Positions 1 to 7,109 of a stretch of DNA of 12,002 nucleotides are shown here, piece after piece. A program made the position numbers and the translations under genes. The DNA is from Dictyocoela muelleri. Taxonomy: Eukaryota > Microsporidia. How positions within the stretch are numbered: position 1 is the stretch's first letter; every line of letters begins with the position of its first letter. The DNA is taken from the NCBI GenBank assembly GCA_016256075.1, contig SDVU01000606.1, positions 1 to 12,002 of the forward strand. Direction: 5' to 3'. The notes beneath the pieces were generated by a model, which worked only from the letters and a program-made list of their open reading frames with translations, had not been told where the DNA came from and made no database searches.

Positions 1-152
1 AATCGCGTATACAGCTGGGCTTCTGGGTAGCTTAGGAAGTGACGTATTATTGGAACACCAAGAACCAAAGGTCACAGACAACGGTAGGATACAACTCTCC
101 GGGTTGGCAGATATGGATGTTGTCTATATGTAATATATATATATATATATAT
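1..152 (+). repeat. Truncated foldback-element arm (copy A)
   Basis: This stretch matches 1826-1972 in direct orientation and 1012-1165 as a reverse complement, at roughly 75-85% identity by eye. Shared landmarks are ATACAGCTGGGC, the AGTGAYGTAT block and CAACTCTCCGGGTT. All three copies end in a (TA)n run, here at about 129-152. The other half of this element would lie left of the window. It is non-coding and is read as the outer arm of an older foldback (long-inverted-repeat) DNA element. Confidence 0.8.
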
Positions 153-280
153 CTTTACACATTAAAGAATATTTTTACTCCATTGCTTGATTAGAACAAG
201 ATATCTTGACTTAAAATTAAACCTAATCAAATTCATTCGATATTTTAATTGTTTTACCAAACTAATAAGCGCGGTAATTA
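153..280. other. AT-rich spacer, no gene seen
   Basis: No coding-like frame or clear repeat is seen here. A 12-base perfect palindrome, CAAGATATCTTG, lies at about 198-209, which is unremarkable at this base composition. Confidence 0.5.
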
Positions 281-573
281 AAAAATAGATAAATTATTTG
301 GTACTATAACGGGTTAGGAACCCAAAATATTGAGCTAATGAAAAAGTATATATATAAAAGAATCCTAAAATTTTCTTCTATTTAATAATCCAGGAATATT
401 TTTTTGTATAAATAAATATATTACTATATTTAGTATATTAATTTATATACAAAACTATTTCAGGATTATTAAATAGAAGAGAATACATGGTTCTTTTATA
501 TTTATACTTTTTCATTATCTCATTTTTTTCAGGTCCCTAACCCGTTGTAGTACCAATTATTTCATCTTTTTGC
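281..573. repeat. Near-perfect ~290 bp palindrome (MITE/foldback-like)
   Basis: Positions 281-420 pair with 432-573 as an imperfect inverted repeat with a loop of about 10 bases near 421-431. Examples are GGTACTATAACGGGTTAGG on the left against CCTAACCCGTTGTAGTACC on the right, and TTCTATTTAATAATCC against GGATTATTAAATAGAA. The arms hold no open frame. The 10-base sequence TAAAAAATAG occurs at 279-288 and again at 578-587, a possible target-site duplication, although its A-rich content makes chance likely. The shape fits a non-autonomous DNA transposon or foldback element; the family is not identified. Confidence 0.8.
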
Positions 574-632
574 AATCTAAAAAATAGAAGGCAAAACAAA
601 AAAAAACCAAAGGTATTTTTTCGGTTTTTTTT

Positions 633-660
633 GGATCGTTTTATCCGAAAAGATGCCGCT
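633..660 (+). repeat. Dispersed GGNNNGTT..ATCC..ATGCCGC motif, copy 1
   Basis: GGATCGTTTTATCC followed by an A-rich run and GATGCCGCT resembles GGCGGGTTACATCC plus A-run plus TGCCGCC at 3392-3418, in the same orientation and with the same spacing. T-runs lie upstream and A-rich sequence downstream in both. GGAT...ATCC can form a small stem. It could be a remnant of a shared element end or a regulatory motif; its function is unknown. Confidence 0.4.
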
Positions 661-870
661 AAAAAATGTTTTAAAAATTAAAAAAAAAATTAGAAAATAA
701 AAAGGAATGATTTAATTAATAAAAAATTTAGAATTCCGCATACATATTCTCAAAAAATTATAATTTCTTAAAAAACGAAATGATAAGCTATTTTTTCTGC
801 ACACTCAGTTCTCTTTTTTATAAATTTACCAGATTTTTTATTTTTTATTTTCAAGTTTATTCGTGATTCT

Positions 871-974
871 TCATTTTTTAACAAAAACTATTTTGCTAAT
901 ACAGTATTTTTTTTATGTTCGTGAATTAAAATATCTGTGATATGCATGACAGCTATTAGTTTTTGTTAAAATGA
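871..974. repeat. Imperfect inverted repeat / hairpin
   Basis: TCATTTTTTAACAAAAACTA at 871-890 pairs with TAGTTTTTGTTAAAATGA at about 956-973, and the match extends a few bases inward. The loop is about 55-60 bases. It may be part of another small foldback element or an AT-rich accident. It has no coding content. Confidence 0.5.
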
Positions 975-1407
975 AATTAAAATACGAACATGAACACTCT
1001 AAAAATCTCTTAGATATATTATATATATATTACATGTTGCCAACACCCATAGCTGCCAACTTGGAGAGTTATCTCCTATCGTGGTCCGAGACCTTTGGTT
1101 CTTGGTTTTCCAATAATACGTCACTTTCTAAACTACCAAGAACCCCAGCTGTATACTCGATTTTCGTTTTATCAATGACACAGCAGAATACATTTAATTA
1201 GTGGCTTTTCATGAATTTTTATTTTTCACTACTTTTGCCGAGATGCGTCGCCGTACTCAACCCAACATCTAAGAGAGTCCCTTCTGCTTCATCTTCATAT
1301 TAGACCAAGTCATTATCACCTATACTACACTAGAAAAATTGTATATTATACTATAATTATATAGTTATGCCCGTTTAATCTCATACCCTCATTATTTATT
1401 AAAGAAT

Positions 1408-1480
1408 GACGTCAGCGGGATTCGAACCACTATACTTAAATTTACAATCAATAGTGTTAACCACAGAGCTATCTGACTTA
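1408..1480 (-). pseudogene. tRNA-like sequence (degenerate), left arm
   Basis: Read on the minus strand, this 73-base stretch has a perfect B-box, GGTTCGAATCC (1418-1428), and an A-box-like TAGCTCTGTGG (1461-1471) at tRNA spacing. TTGTAAA sits where an anticodon loop would be (GTA, Tyr-like). The acceptor ends pair partly (GTCA with TGAC). The D, anticodon and T stems pair poorly, so it is unlikely to be a working tRNA. It is best read as tRNA-derived sequence that may still carry Pol III promoter boxes, carried inside the foldback element. A tRNA scan would be expected to score it as a pseudogene. Confidence 0.6.
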
Positions 1481-1503
1481 CCAAAATATCTTTTCTTATT
1501 TTT

Positions 1504-1578
1504 TATCAAGCCCGATGATCATTAGTAAACACTCTTGAATTATATTTTAAGTATTTTGGTTCGCATCTCGCTGACGTC
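1504..1578 (+). pseudogene. tRNA-like sequence (degenerate), right arm
   Basis: This is the plus-strand partner of the tRNA-like sequence at 1408-1480. It aligns along its full length, with CACTCTTGAATTATATTTTAAG against CACTATTGATTGTAAATTTAAG. The T-arm is GGTTCGCATCT (1558-1568), a weaker B-box. The two tRNA-like units point away from each other from the centre of the palindrome. It is more eroded than its partner and not expected to be functional. Confidence 0.5.
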
Positions 1579-1972
1579 ACTCTTTAATAAATAATGAGGG
1601 AAAGATATTAAGCGTTCAAAAACTATAGAAATATAATTATAATATACAGATGTTCCAGTGTGGCATATGTGATTAAGACTTGGACTAATATGACAATGAA
1701 GTAGAAGGAACTCTCCTATGTGTTTGATGAGTGCGGCGACGCATCTCGGCAAAACAACTAATGGAAAATGAATTCATGAATATCCATTATTTACTAGTAT
1801 TCGACGGAGTAATTGATAAAACGAAACCCGATATACAGCTGGGCTTAGGGTAGCTTTGGAAGTGATGTATTTATGCATACACCAGGAACCAAACATATAT
1901 AGACTATGGTTATAAGCAACTCTCCGGGTTTGCAGCTATTGATGTTGTCAGCATGTAGTATATATATATATA

Positions 1973-2870
1973 TTATCTGTGTGTTCCAATTTTTTTAAAG
2001 AAATCAGAAAATAAATTATAATGCCATGAATCTTTCTTTAATTTTTGAATTTTAGCAAATCCATAATCGATTTTTTCAATAGGAATATACAAAGGTAGCA
2101 ATATATACTTAACGTATTTTCTAAAATCGAGTTCAAGTTAGTAAAATGTAATTATTTTGGACTCTTTCAAGAATCTAACAACAATTTTACTAAAATAAAA
2201 ATTGCACCTATATTTCTAATTCCATTGAAAATTGTATAATAGAGTTGTAAATCCCAATTTCAAAGTATAAAAAAAATATTTCTGCTCATAATTAATCAAT
2301 TTTTTAATTTTCTCTTCATATTAATATATGCAATTTGAGATTTATGTTTCTTAATAATATATATTAAATGTAATGAATCCCAAAATAAATTCCGTATATA
2401 ATAAAAACCCGTGAAAATACTTTTAGAGAACTATAAAAGGTTCTATCAGATATCCATATTTCACATTTTATAATTTTTTTAGACTACCAGGTGATGGAAA
2501 AAAATTCCATATTTATAAGTAATATCCGATTCTAATTGCAAGAAAATTATATTATTGAAAGTGTTTTTTTTGAGAATCAAATAACTGGCTTTCTGATCCG
2601 TTATCGTGAATAATAATGTTATTTTTCCAATATTTTAAAATAATCACTCAAACGATCATATATTTTAATAGTTCGTTTTTGTTTTTCAGTAAAAATAATA
2701 TTGAAGTTTCTAATGGCCATTCAAAATTCTTCAGATAACGTTAACGCAGAAGATTTCAATTTCCCATTAAGCTCTATTTTTACAAGTCTATAATCTTCTA
2801 TTTCATGCCAATGATATTTTGATTTAATAACTATTTGTGAACTAATATCATTATGAATTCTTCCCATGCA
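1973..2870 (-). pseudogene. Putative decayed coding region, identity unknown
   Basis: Several short minus-strand stretches read like protein rather than random AT-rich sequence, in differing frames. About 2705-2865 has an ATG-led 48-residue stretch containing KSKYHWHEIEDYRLVKIELN. About 2600-2700 continues in a similar style. About 1973-2135 ends in SWHYNLFSDFFKKIGTHR and a stop at the very edge of the foldback element. W, H, D, G and E are more frequent than expected from composition alone. No family is recognised, and a host gene or a mobile-element gene are both possible. If real, it is a dead relic. The abutting foldback element suggests the relic was cut or flanked by that insertion. The alternative is chance open frames. 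Confidence 0.3.
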
Positions 2871-3380
2871 ACCCTTATTACACACCTCCAGCTTATAAAG
2901 CAGAGTTTTCTCAAAATTTTTGGTGTCGGGGGCACTTTTAAGATTTCATTTTCTGGGAGTACACTTGTAAGATTTTTTTTTGGCGAACCCCAAATAAATT
3001 ATATATATAATATTAGTGTGAGCTATGTACTTAACGGATATCTAGAATATTAAATGTTAGTTCTTATGTTTTAAAGACAATTTCTTATTTCTTCATCAAT
3101 TTATTAGGGATTTTCTTTTTATTTTCATTTGATAATTGCGAGTTTTCAAATTAAATTACAAACTAAAACAACTCTGAAGTCTAATAAAACACGGTTCTAA
3201 AATATAAAAAAATGTTCATGGCGCACCCAACAAATGTCTAGATCGCCCCAGTGCGCTCGGGCTACTGTTTTAGAAACATTTTTATAAAGTATTTGCAAAT
3301 TTTATCAAAATTATAAATATAATAATTATATTTTTTTCTTACCTTTTTGTAAAAGTATTAAATTTTTTTATTCATAAATG
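2871..3380. other. Gene-free stretch with two GC-rich islands
   Basis: Most of this is AT-rich with no supported gene. Two GC-rich islands stand out, 2922-2992 and 3218-3270. They share a TGGCG(A/C)ACCC motif (about 2981 and 3219). The first island also has two spaced copies of an ACTTNTAAGATTT block. The second has GCGCAC/GTGCGC arms and ends in CTACTG, so its minus strand begins CAGTAGCCC, which loosely recalls hAT-type element ends. The open frame at 2853-3053 crosses these islands and shows no protein-like features. Confidence 0.4.
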
Positions 3381-3382
3381 TA

Positions 3383-3429
3383 ATTATTTTTGGCGGGTTA
3401 CATCCAAAAAATGCCGCCAAACAAATAAT
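3383..3429. repeat. GGCGG/CCGCC hairpin
   Basis: ATTATTTTTGGCGG (3383-3396) pairs with CCGCCAAACAAATAAT (3414-3429), with a two-base bulge and a 17-base loop. It lies about 110 bases upstream of the FLYWCH frame and overlaps the second copy of the motif seen at 633-660. It may be an element end or a regulatory structure; its role is unknown. Confidence 0.55.
3392..3418 (+). repeat. Dispersed GGNNNGTT..ATCC..ATGCCGC motif, copy 2
   Basis: GGCGGGTTACATCC plus an A-run plus TGCCGCC parallels 633-660 in order, spacing and orientation. It overlaps the GGCGG hairpin. Confidence 0.4.
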
Positions 3430-3504
3430 TTAATTAAATTTAAAAATAATTATTTACAATAACGCTGGGAGAAAACTCGTATTTTTGGTCGTATTTGTCA
3501 CAAA

Positions 3505-3533
3505 AAGGGTGTATTTTTTAGAAAATCACCCTT
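3505..3533 (+). promoter_or_regulatory. Hairpin immediately upstream of FLYWCH start codon
   Basis: AAGGGTG (3505-3511) pairs exactly with CACCCTT (3527-3533), and the T/A-rich inner bases extend the stem. It ends three bases before the ATG at 3537. In RNA it would put a stem-loop in the 5' leader. It could equally be a terminator-like or element-end structure. A regulatory role is inference. Confidence 0.45.
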
Positions 3534-3536
3534 AAA

Positions 3537-3761
3537 ATGAATAAAGAAAAATTTTTTGAAAATAAATTGAATGTTATTAAAACACAGAGAAATAAAGACA
3601 GAATTATTTATAAAAATTATTATTATACATATCATCAGTCAAAAAGTATGACAAAAATTTGGCGGTGTGTGAGAGAAAATTGCAAGGCTAAATTGAAGAC
3701 AAAAGGTTTAAATGTTATAAATGATCATGAAATTTTCCATACATGCTCACCATTGACATAA
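3537..3761 (+). CDS. Small FLYWCH-type zinc finger protein, probably a fragment
   Basis: The 74-residue product matches the FLYWCH zinc finger pattern: an aromatic stretch YKNYYYTY (25-32), then WRC at 42-44, Cys44 and Cys49 (C-x4-C), an AKLKT segment (51-55), and His64 and His68 as likely metal ligands. Canonical fingers end H-x-H, so the H-x3-H here is slightly unusual. FLYWCH domains bind DNA or proteins and are common at the N-terminus of MULE-type transposases and in single-finger proteins. Here the frame stops soon after the finger, with no transposase domain, 22 bases before the retrotransposon LTR. It is therefore either a genuine one-finger protein or the front of a larger gene cut off by later events. 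The start is the first ATG in frame, just after a hairpin. No intron signal is evident. Confidence 0.6.
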   Translation: MNKEKFFENKLNVIKTQRNKDRIIYKNYYYTYHQSKSMTKIWRCVRENCKAKLKTKGLNVINDHEIFHTCSPLT

Positions 3762-3844
3762 AGATAAATTCAAAAAAAGATATTGCCATGTCTCGATGAG
3801 ACATGCCCTTCAGTTAAGTAAAGATGTACAATTGAAAAAATCCT

Positions 3845-3850
3845 TTTATT
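3845..3850 (-). promoter_or_regulatory. AATAAA polyadenylation signal in LTR-1
   Basis: AATAAA reads on the minus strand, about 60 bases downstream of the TATA-like box. This is a sensible order for an LTR (promoter, then poly(A) signal). The same sequence is in LTR-2 at 7815-7820. Confidence 0.5.
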
Positions 3851-3901
3851 GAAACGATAATGCATCTGCTTATGCATTTTTTTTCTTTTATACTTAAATC
3901 T

Positions 3902-3913
3902 CCTTTATAAATA
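3902..3913 (-). promoter_or_regulatory. TATA-like box in LTR-1
   Basis: TATTTATAAAGG on the minus strand lies mid-LTR, where Ty3/gypsy promoters are expected. The identical site is at 7872-7883 in LTR-2. In AT-rich DNA such matches are frequent, so position is the main support. Confidence 0.4.
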
Positions 3914-4046
3914 CCAATGATAAATCATTTACTCCTTATAATCAACCAATAAGCCTCTTCTCCTAAAGAAAAATAACAAAACATTAAATTTTATGCAACT
4001 GACACTTTTATGAATTTTTATGTCATCACTGTTGTTCCATGACATG

Positions 4047-4055
4047 TTTCCTTTT
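4047..4055 (-). other. Polypurine tract of copy 1
   Basis: AAAAGGAAA on the minus strand, two bases before the TGTCATGG that opens the 3' LTR, is the expected plus-strand primer site. The same tract is at 8017-8025 in copy 2. Confidence 0.6.
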
Positions 4056-4085
4056 ATTTTGATGACGAAGATTTTTTATATTTGT

Positions 4086-5108
4086 TCAACGTCTTGTTTC
4101 ACCAATTTCTAACATAAAACTATTGCCATTTGATTTTTTATCAATAATTAAGTAATGACCTGACCAAATGTTATCCATTTTCAGTTTAATAAGATTTTTG
4201 ACCCACACAGAGTCGCCTATTTCAAATTCATGTGTAATTATTGATTTATTCAATTTTTCTTGTTGTTTTTTACTGAATTCTAATTGCTTTAAATGTATAT
4301 TGTCACGGTTTATTTCGAGTTTTCTTTTCAATGGATCGAAAAAGCTTTTTGAATAAATAAACTCATATGGTGAAAATTTTAATGAGGAATGATAACTCAT
4401 TCTCAATGAATTTTCAATTTTTTGAATTGCTGTAAAAATATCTGAACCTTCCATACTTCTTAATGAATTGACTATCGTAAGATTAATTCTTTCAGAAACA
4501 CTATTGGCCGTTGGATTGTAAGCACTGGTGAATATTTATCTTATTTTATATCTAATGCATAGATATCGCATCCCCCTGTTTGTGAATAGCCACCCTTGAT
4601 CAGTTATTAAAATCTCGGGCTTTGGATATTTTTTTAGCCATTGTTTTTCAAATTTATCTTCGATTGTTTTTGCATCAATATTTTCAATAGAGCATAATTT
4701 TACCCATCTCGTACATAAGTCAATAATTGTCAAAATGAAAATTTTTTGTGATGCTTTCTGAGATGTAAAATCTTTGGTATTTAATGGACCTAATATATCC
4801 ATGGAAATTTTCCGATAAGGTATTTTTTCAATTAAATTTTCTTTCAGTTCCCCGTAATTCGAATTGTATAATTTTCCTTCTTGACAAGAAACACAACTCG
4901 CTGCATATTCTTGAATCTTCTTTTTGAAAAATTTAATAAATATGTAATTTTTTAAAGTCATGTAGTGCCTATTAACCCCGGGATGTGCTAGAATATTGTG
5001 TGTATATTCTATTATATGATTTATATATCTGTCGGGTATAACAATTCTCTTTTTATCATCAATTATTAAATCCGATTCATCTATTTTCATAATTGAATAA
5101 ACATTCAC
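4086..5108 (-). pseudogene. Integrase region of copy 1 pol (fossil)
   Basis: This region encodes the integrase that would insert element cDNA into host DNA. The N-terminal HHCC zinc-binding module is visible as HNILAHPGVNRH followed by SCVSCQEGK. The catalytic core shows its first two acidic residues in SMDILGPL and LITDQG. Further along the C-terminal part, SPYEFIY matches the conserved 'TPYEL.YG' segment after the core. FEIGDSVWVKN with WSGHYLI matches the gypsy GPY/F-type module. No chromodomain follows. The region is broken and is treated as a fossil. Copy 2 carries an identical version at 8056-9078. Confidence 0.88.
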
Positions 5109-5122
5109 TGATAAATTTTTGT

Positions 5123-5560
5123 TTATTTCATTGTCCTTTTTTTTTGAAAATTGCTAATTTGTTTTAAACTTAATCCGAAATTTTTTTCTTTAATTGAATA
5201 AACTCTGGATAAATAATCTGCTGCAATGTTTTGGCTTCCTTTAATAAATTCAAAATTTGTGTTGAATTCTTCAAGAAGAATTTTCCAACGCTGTGTTCTC
5301 TGATTTGGTGCATTCGTTATATAAAGAAGATTGGCATGGTCAGTTTTGAGAATAATTTTGGAATTGAATATTATATTTCTGAAATGATCCAATGCTTTGA
5401 TAACAGCCAAAGCTTCTTTTTCTATGGTTGAATATTGTTTTTGAGTACATGTGAACTTGGAGCTAAAAAATCCTATCAATTTATCATTTTGAGATAGTAC
5501 AGCACCCAAACCACATTCGCTGGCATCTGTGGGCAGTGTGAATGTTTCACTCTCATCCGG
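5123..5560 (-). pseudogene. RNase H region of copy 1 pol (fossil)
   Basis: The gypsy RNase H domain follows RT and degrades the RNA strand during reverse transcription. Visible motifs are TDASECGLGAVLSQ (the first catalytic Asp), QYSTIEKEALAVIKAL (catalytic Glu), LKTDHANLLYI (second Asp) and NIAADYLSRV (last Asp). All four acidic residues are present. It lies between the RT and integrase regions, in the order expected for Ty3/gypsy. An identical copy is at 9093-9530. It is part of a broken element. Confidence 0.9.
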
Positions 5561-5602
5561 GAAATTTAATAGCGTTTGTTTTTCTATATCGGTAAGTATA
5601 CT

Positions 5603-6973
5603 TTATACTATAGATTTATCTTCCTCATTCCATGAAAATAAATTCCCGCGTTTTAATTTTTCCGTAATTGGAGAAATCCTTGAAATCAAATTTCTTATAT
5701 AAGGTCGAAACCAATTTAAATATCCGATAATTTTCATAATTCCCTTTTTATTTTTTGGATATAGTTCTTTCCGGAAACCATTTACTCTAGATGTATCTGG
5801 TCTAATACCTAATGAGGAAATTATATTTCCTAAATATGTTACTTCTTTTTGAAAAAAGTTGCTTTTTTCAAAATTTATTGATGCGTTATTCTTTTGGAGT
5901 ATTTCTAGAACCTTTTCCACATTTTGTTCGTGCTTTTCAGTAGTTGCGCTAAATATCAGAATATCATCCAGAAAAACTTTAACAAAATCCAAACCTTCAA
6001 ACATATAACCCATTGCTCTCTGAAATATTCTTGGGGCATTAGAAAGCCCGAAAGGAACTCTTAGGAATTCGTAATGACTGGTAGTTGTCACGAATGTCGT
6101 TTCGTGGATATCTTCTTCTTTCATGTGTATCTGGTAATATCCCATGTTCAAATCGATTTGTAAATACCATTTAGCCTTTTTAATACTATTTAATTGATCT
6201 ATTATATTCGGGAAAGGATAGGCTTCTTTTACAGTAATTTTGTTTAATCGTCTATAATAAACGACTAATCTTACATTTCCGGTCTTTTTAACAATGGGAA
6301 ATGCTAATGAGGCAAACGATGATTTACTTGGTCTAATTATTTTTAGTTCCAGCAATTTATTTATTTCTTCTTTTACTTTCTTTTCTAAAGAATATGGAAT
6401 TCTATAAGGTTTGCAAGATATTGGATTTGAATCTAGAGTATTAATACCATGTTTGATAATATTAATATTTCCCAATACTGGATTGTCTCTTTTGAATTTG
6501 TCTATTATTTTTTTTACTCTTTCTGGTGGCTCATTAATCTTATATAAAATTTTGTTAGAGAGAATATAATCTGGATTTTCTTTCCATCTTAAACTTTTGG
6601 TGTTTTGAATTTCGCATAAGACATTGTCAATAGTAATAGTTAAATCTTTGTAATTTATAATGACTCCAAATTTCTCGAGAAATTCGGTTCCTATAATAAT
6701 GGAAGCTCCTAAGTTTTTTAGAACTGTTAAATTTGTTTTAAATAATTTATGTGGTAAATCTAAAAATTCAATTTCAGTCTGTAATCTACCAGAAATCTTT
6801 TGCTCTACACTATTGGCGAATTGAGCAGTTTCATTGGAATCAGTGAAAGTAAGTGGAGTATTTATTTCTTTGATTAGATTTTCTGATATATAAGATTTAA
6901 ATGCACCAGTATCTATTATGCCTTCAACTATTTTACCACATATTTTGATCTGCATCGATATAACATCTTTCAA
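5603..6973 (-). pseudogene. Protease and reverse transcriptase region of copy 1 pol (fossil)
   Basis: The 456-residue reading frame starts with a retropepsin-type aspartic protease: DTGAFKS at residues 21-27 and the flap-side LGASIIIGTEFL at 88-99. Reverse transcriptase follows: LVVYYRRLN at 236-244, LQIDLNMGYYQI at 271-282 (motif A), VPFGLSNAPRIFQ at 306-318 (motif B) and VFLDDILIFS at 333-342 (motif C, FLDD at plus-strand 5963-5974). IGYLNWFRPYI (416-426) marks the end of the thumb. The catalytic Asp residues are present. The fusion of protease to RT is normal for the family. Copy 2 matches it except over the first part of the protease, where the identity block ends. Confidence 0.92.
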
Positions 6974-7050
6974 AATAGTAGGTTCCTTAATAGTATAGGT
7001 TTTATTGCTCAGATTTTTATTCTTAGTTTTTTATTCTTTTTCTGATAATA

Positions 7051-7095
7051 ACATTCTGTATCATCATGTTTATTACTTTTGTGGTGTTTGCACCA
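7051..7095 (-). other. Gag zinc knuckle of CHHC type, copy 1
   Basis: The minus strand reads WCKHHKSNKHDDTEC, fitting C-x2-H-x4-H-x4-C. This replaces the second Cys of the usual CCHC nucleocapsid knuckle by His. The spacing and the Trp before the first Cys resemble a knuckle subtype of some Ty3/gypsy Gags. It lies between the gag body and protease, where nucleocapsid is expected. It is present also in copy 2 at 11023-11067. Confidence 0.6.
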
Positions 7096-7109
7096 TTTAT
7101 CAGTTACTT

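Larger units (their letters stand above)
588..1011. other. AT-rich gene-free stretch between foldback elements
   Basis: This is mostly A/T runs. It contains a 28-base motif (633-660) that recurs near 3392-3418, and an imperfect hairpin at 871-974. On the minus strand about 800-890 there is a short K/E-rich open stretch, but nothing supports it as a gene. The open frame starting at 971 on the plus strand runs into the foldback arm and is judged a chance frame. Confidence 0.5.
1012..1972. mobile_element. Foldback element with ~470 bp inverted arms
   Basis: The left arm (about 1012-1483) and right arm (about 1502-1972) are reverse complements over nearly their whole length. Matching landmarks include GCCGAGATGCGTCGCCG (from about 1237) against CGGCGACGCATCTCGGC (1735-1751), CCTCATTATTTATTAAAG against CTTTAATAAATAATGAGG, and the outer CAGCTG and CTCTCC blocks. 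Both ends run into (TA)n next to AGATA, suggesting a TA or TA-rich target. About 20 bases separate the arms. No transposase frame is present, so it is non-autonomous. Arm divergence (roughly 15-20% by eye) indicates an old insertion. It resembles a long-TIR MITE or foldback element; the superfamily is not assigned. Confidence 0.8.
3784..4044 (-). repeat. 3' LTR of copy 1 (LTR-1)
   Basis: This is a 261-base LTR. Its edges are set by where homology with 7754-8014 ends on one side and by the polypurine tract on the other. Short inverted ends TGTCATG and TGCCATG are visible. An internal hairpin, CATGTCTC (3787-3794) with GAGACATG (3798-3805), lies next to its downstream end. The flanking host sequence at 3783 is AT-rich. 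Confidence 0.9.
3958..6862. repeat. 2.9 kb direct repeat, identical to 7928-10832
   Basis: Line-by-line comparison at an offset of 3,970 bases finds no difference across this block. Sequence immediately outside differs at 11 of 174 positions (LTR side) and about 17 of 264 (gag side). Identity starts part-way into the LTR and ends near the protease start, so the block ignores element boundaries. Confidence 0.85.

Noticed and set aside
971-1201. 76-residue plus-strand open frame
   Set aside because: It runs through the inverted arm of the foldback element, has no domain signal and overlaps (TA)n.
1408-1480. Functional tRNA gene (Tyr, GTA)
   Set aside because: Promoter boxes and length fit, but the D, anticodon and T stems pair poorly and it sits in a repeated foldback element.
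1540-1752. 70-residue minus-strand open frame
   Set aside because: It lies inside the right arm of the foldback element and overlaps the tRNA-like unit. It is a chance frame.
2853-3053. 66-residue plus-strand open frame
   Set aside because: It crosses the GC-rich island and duplicated ACTTNTAAGATTT blocks and has no recognisable protein features.
3219-3232. Retroviral-type primer binding site (TGGCGCACCCAAC)
   Set aside because: It resembles a TGGCG-type primer site, but no LTR edge, polypurine tract or coding remnant lies beside it.
4045-4085. Envelope-like gene between integrase and 3' LTR
   Set aside because: Only about 40 bases separate the end of the integrase region from the LTR, so there is no room for a third gene.
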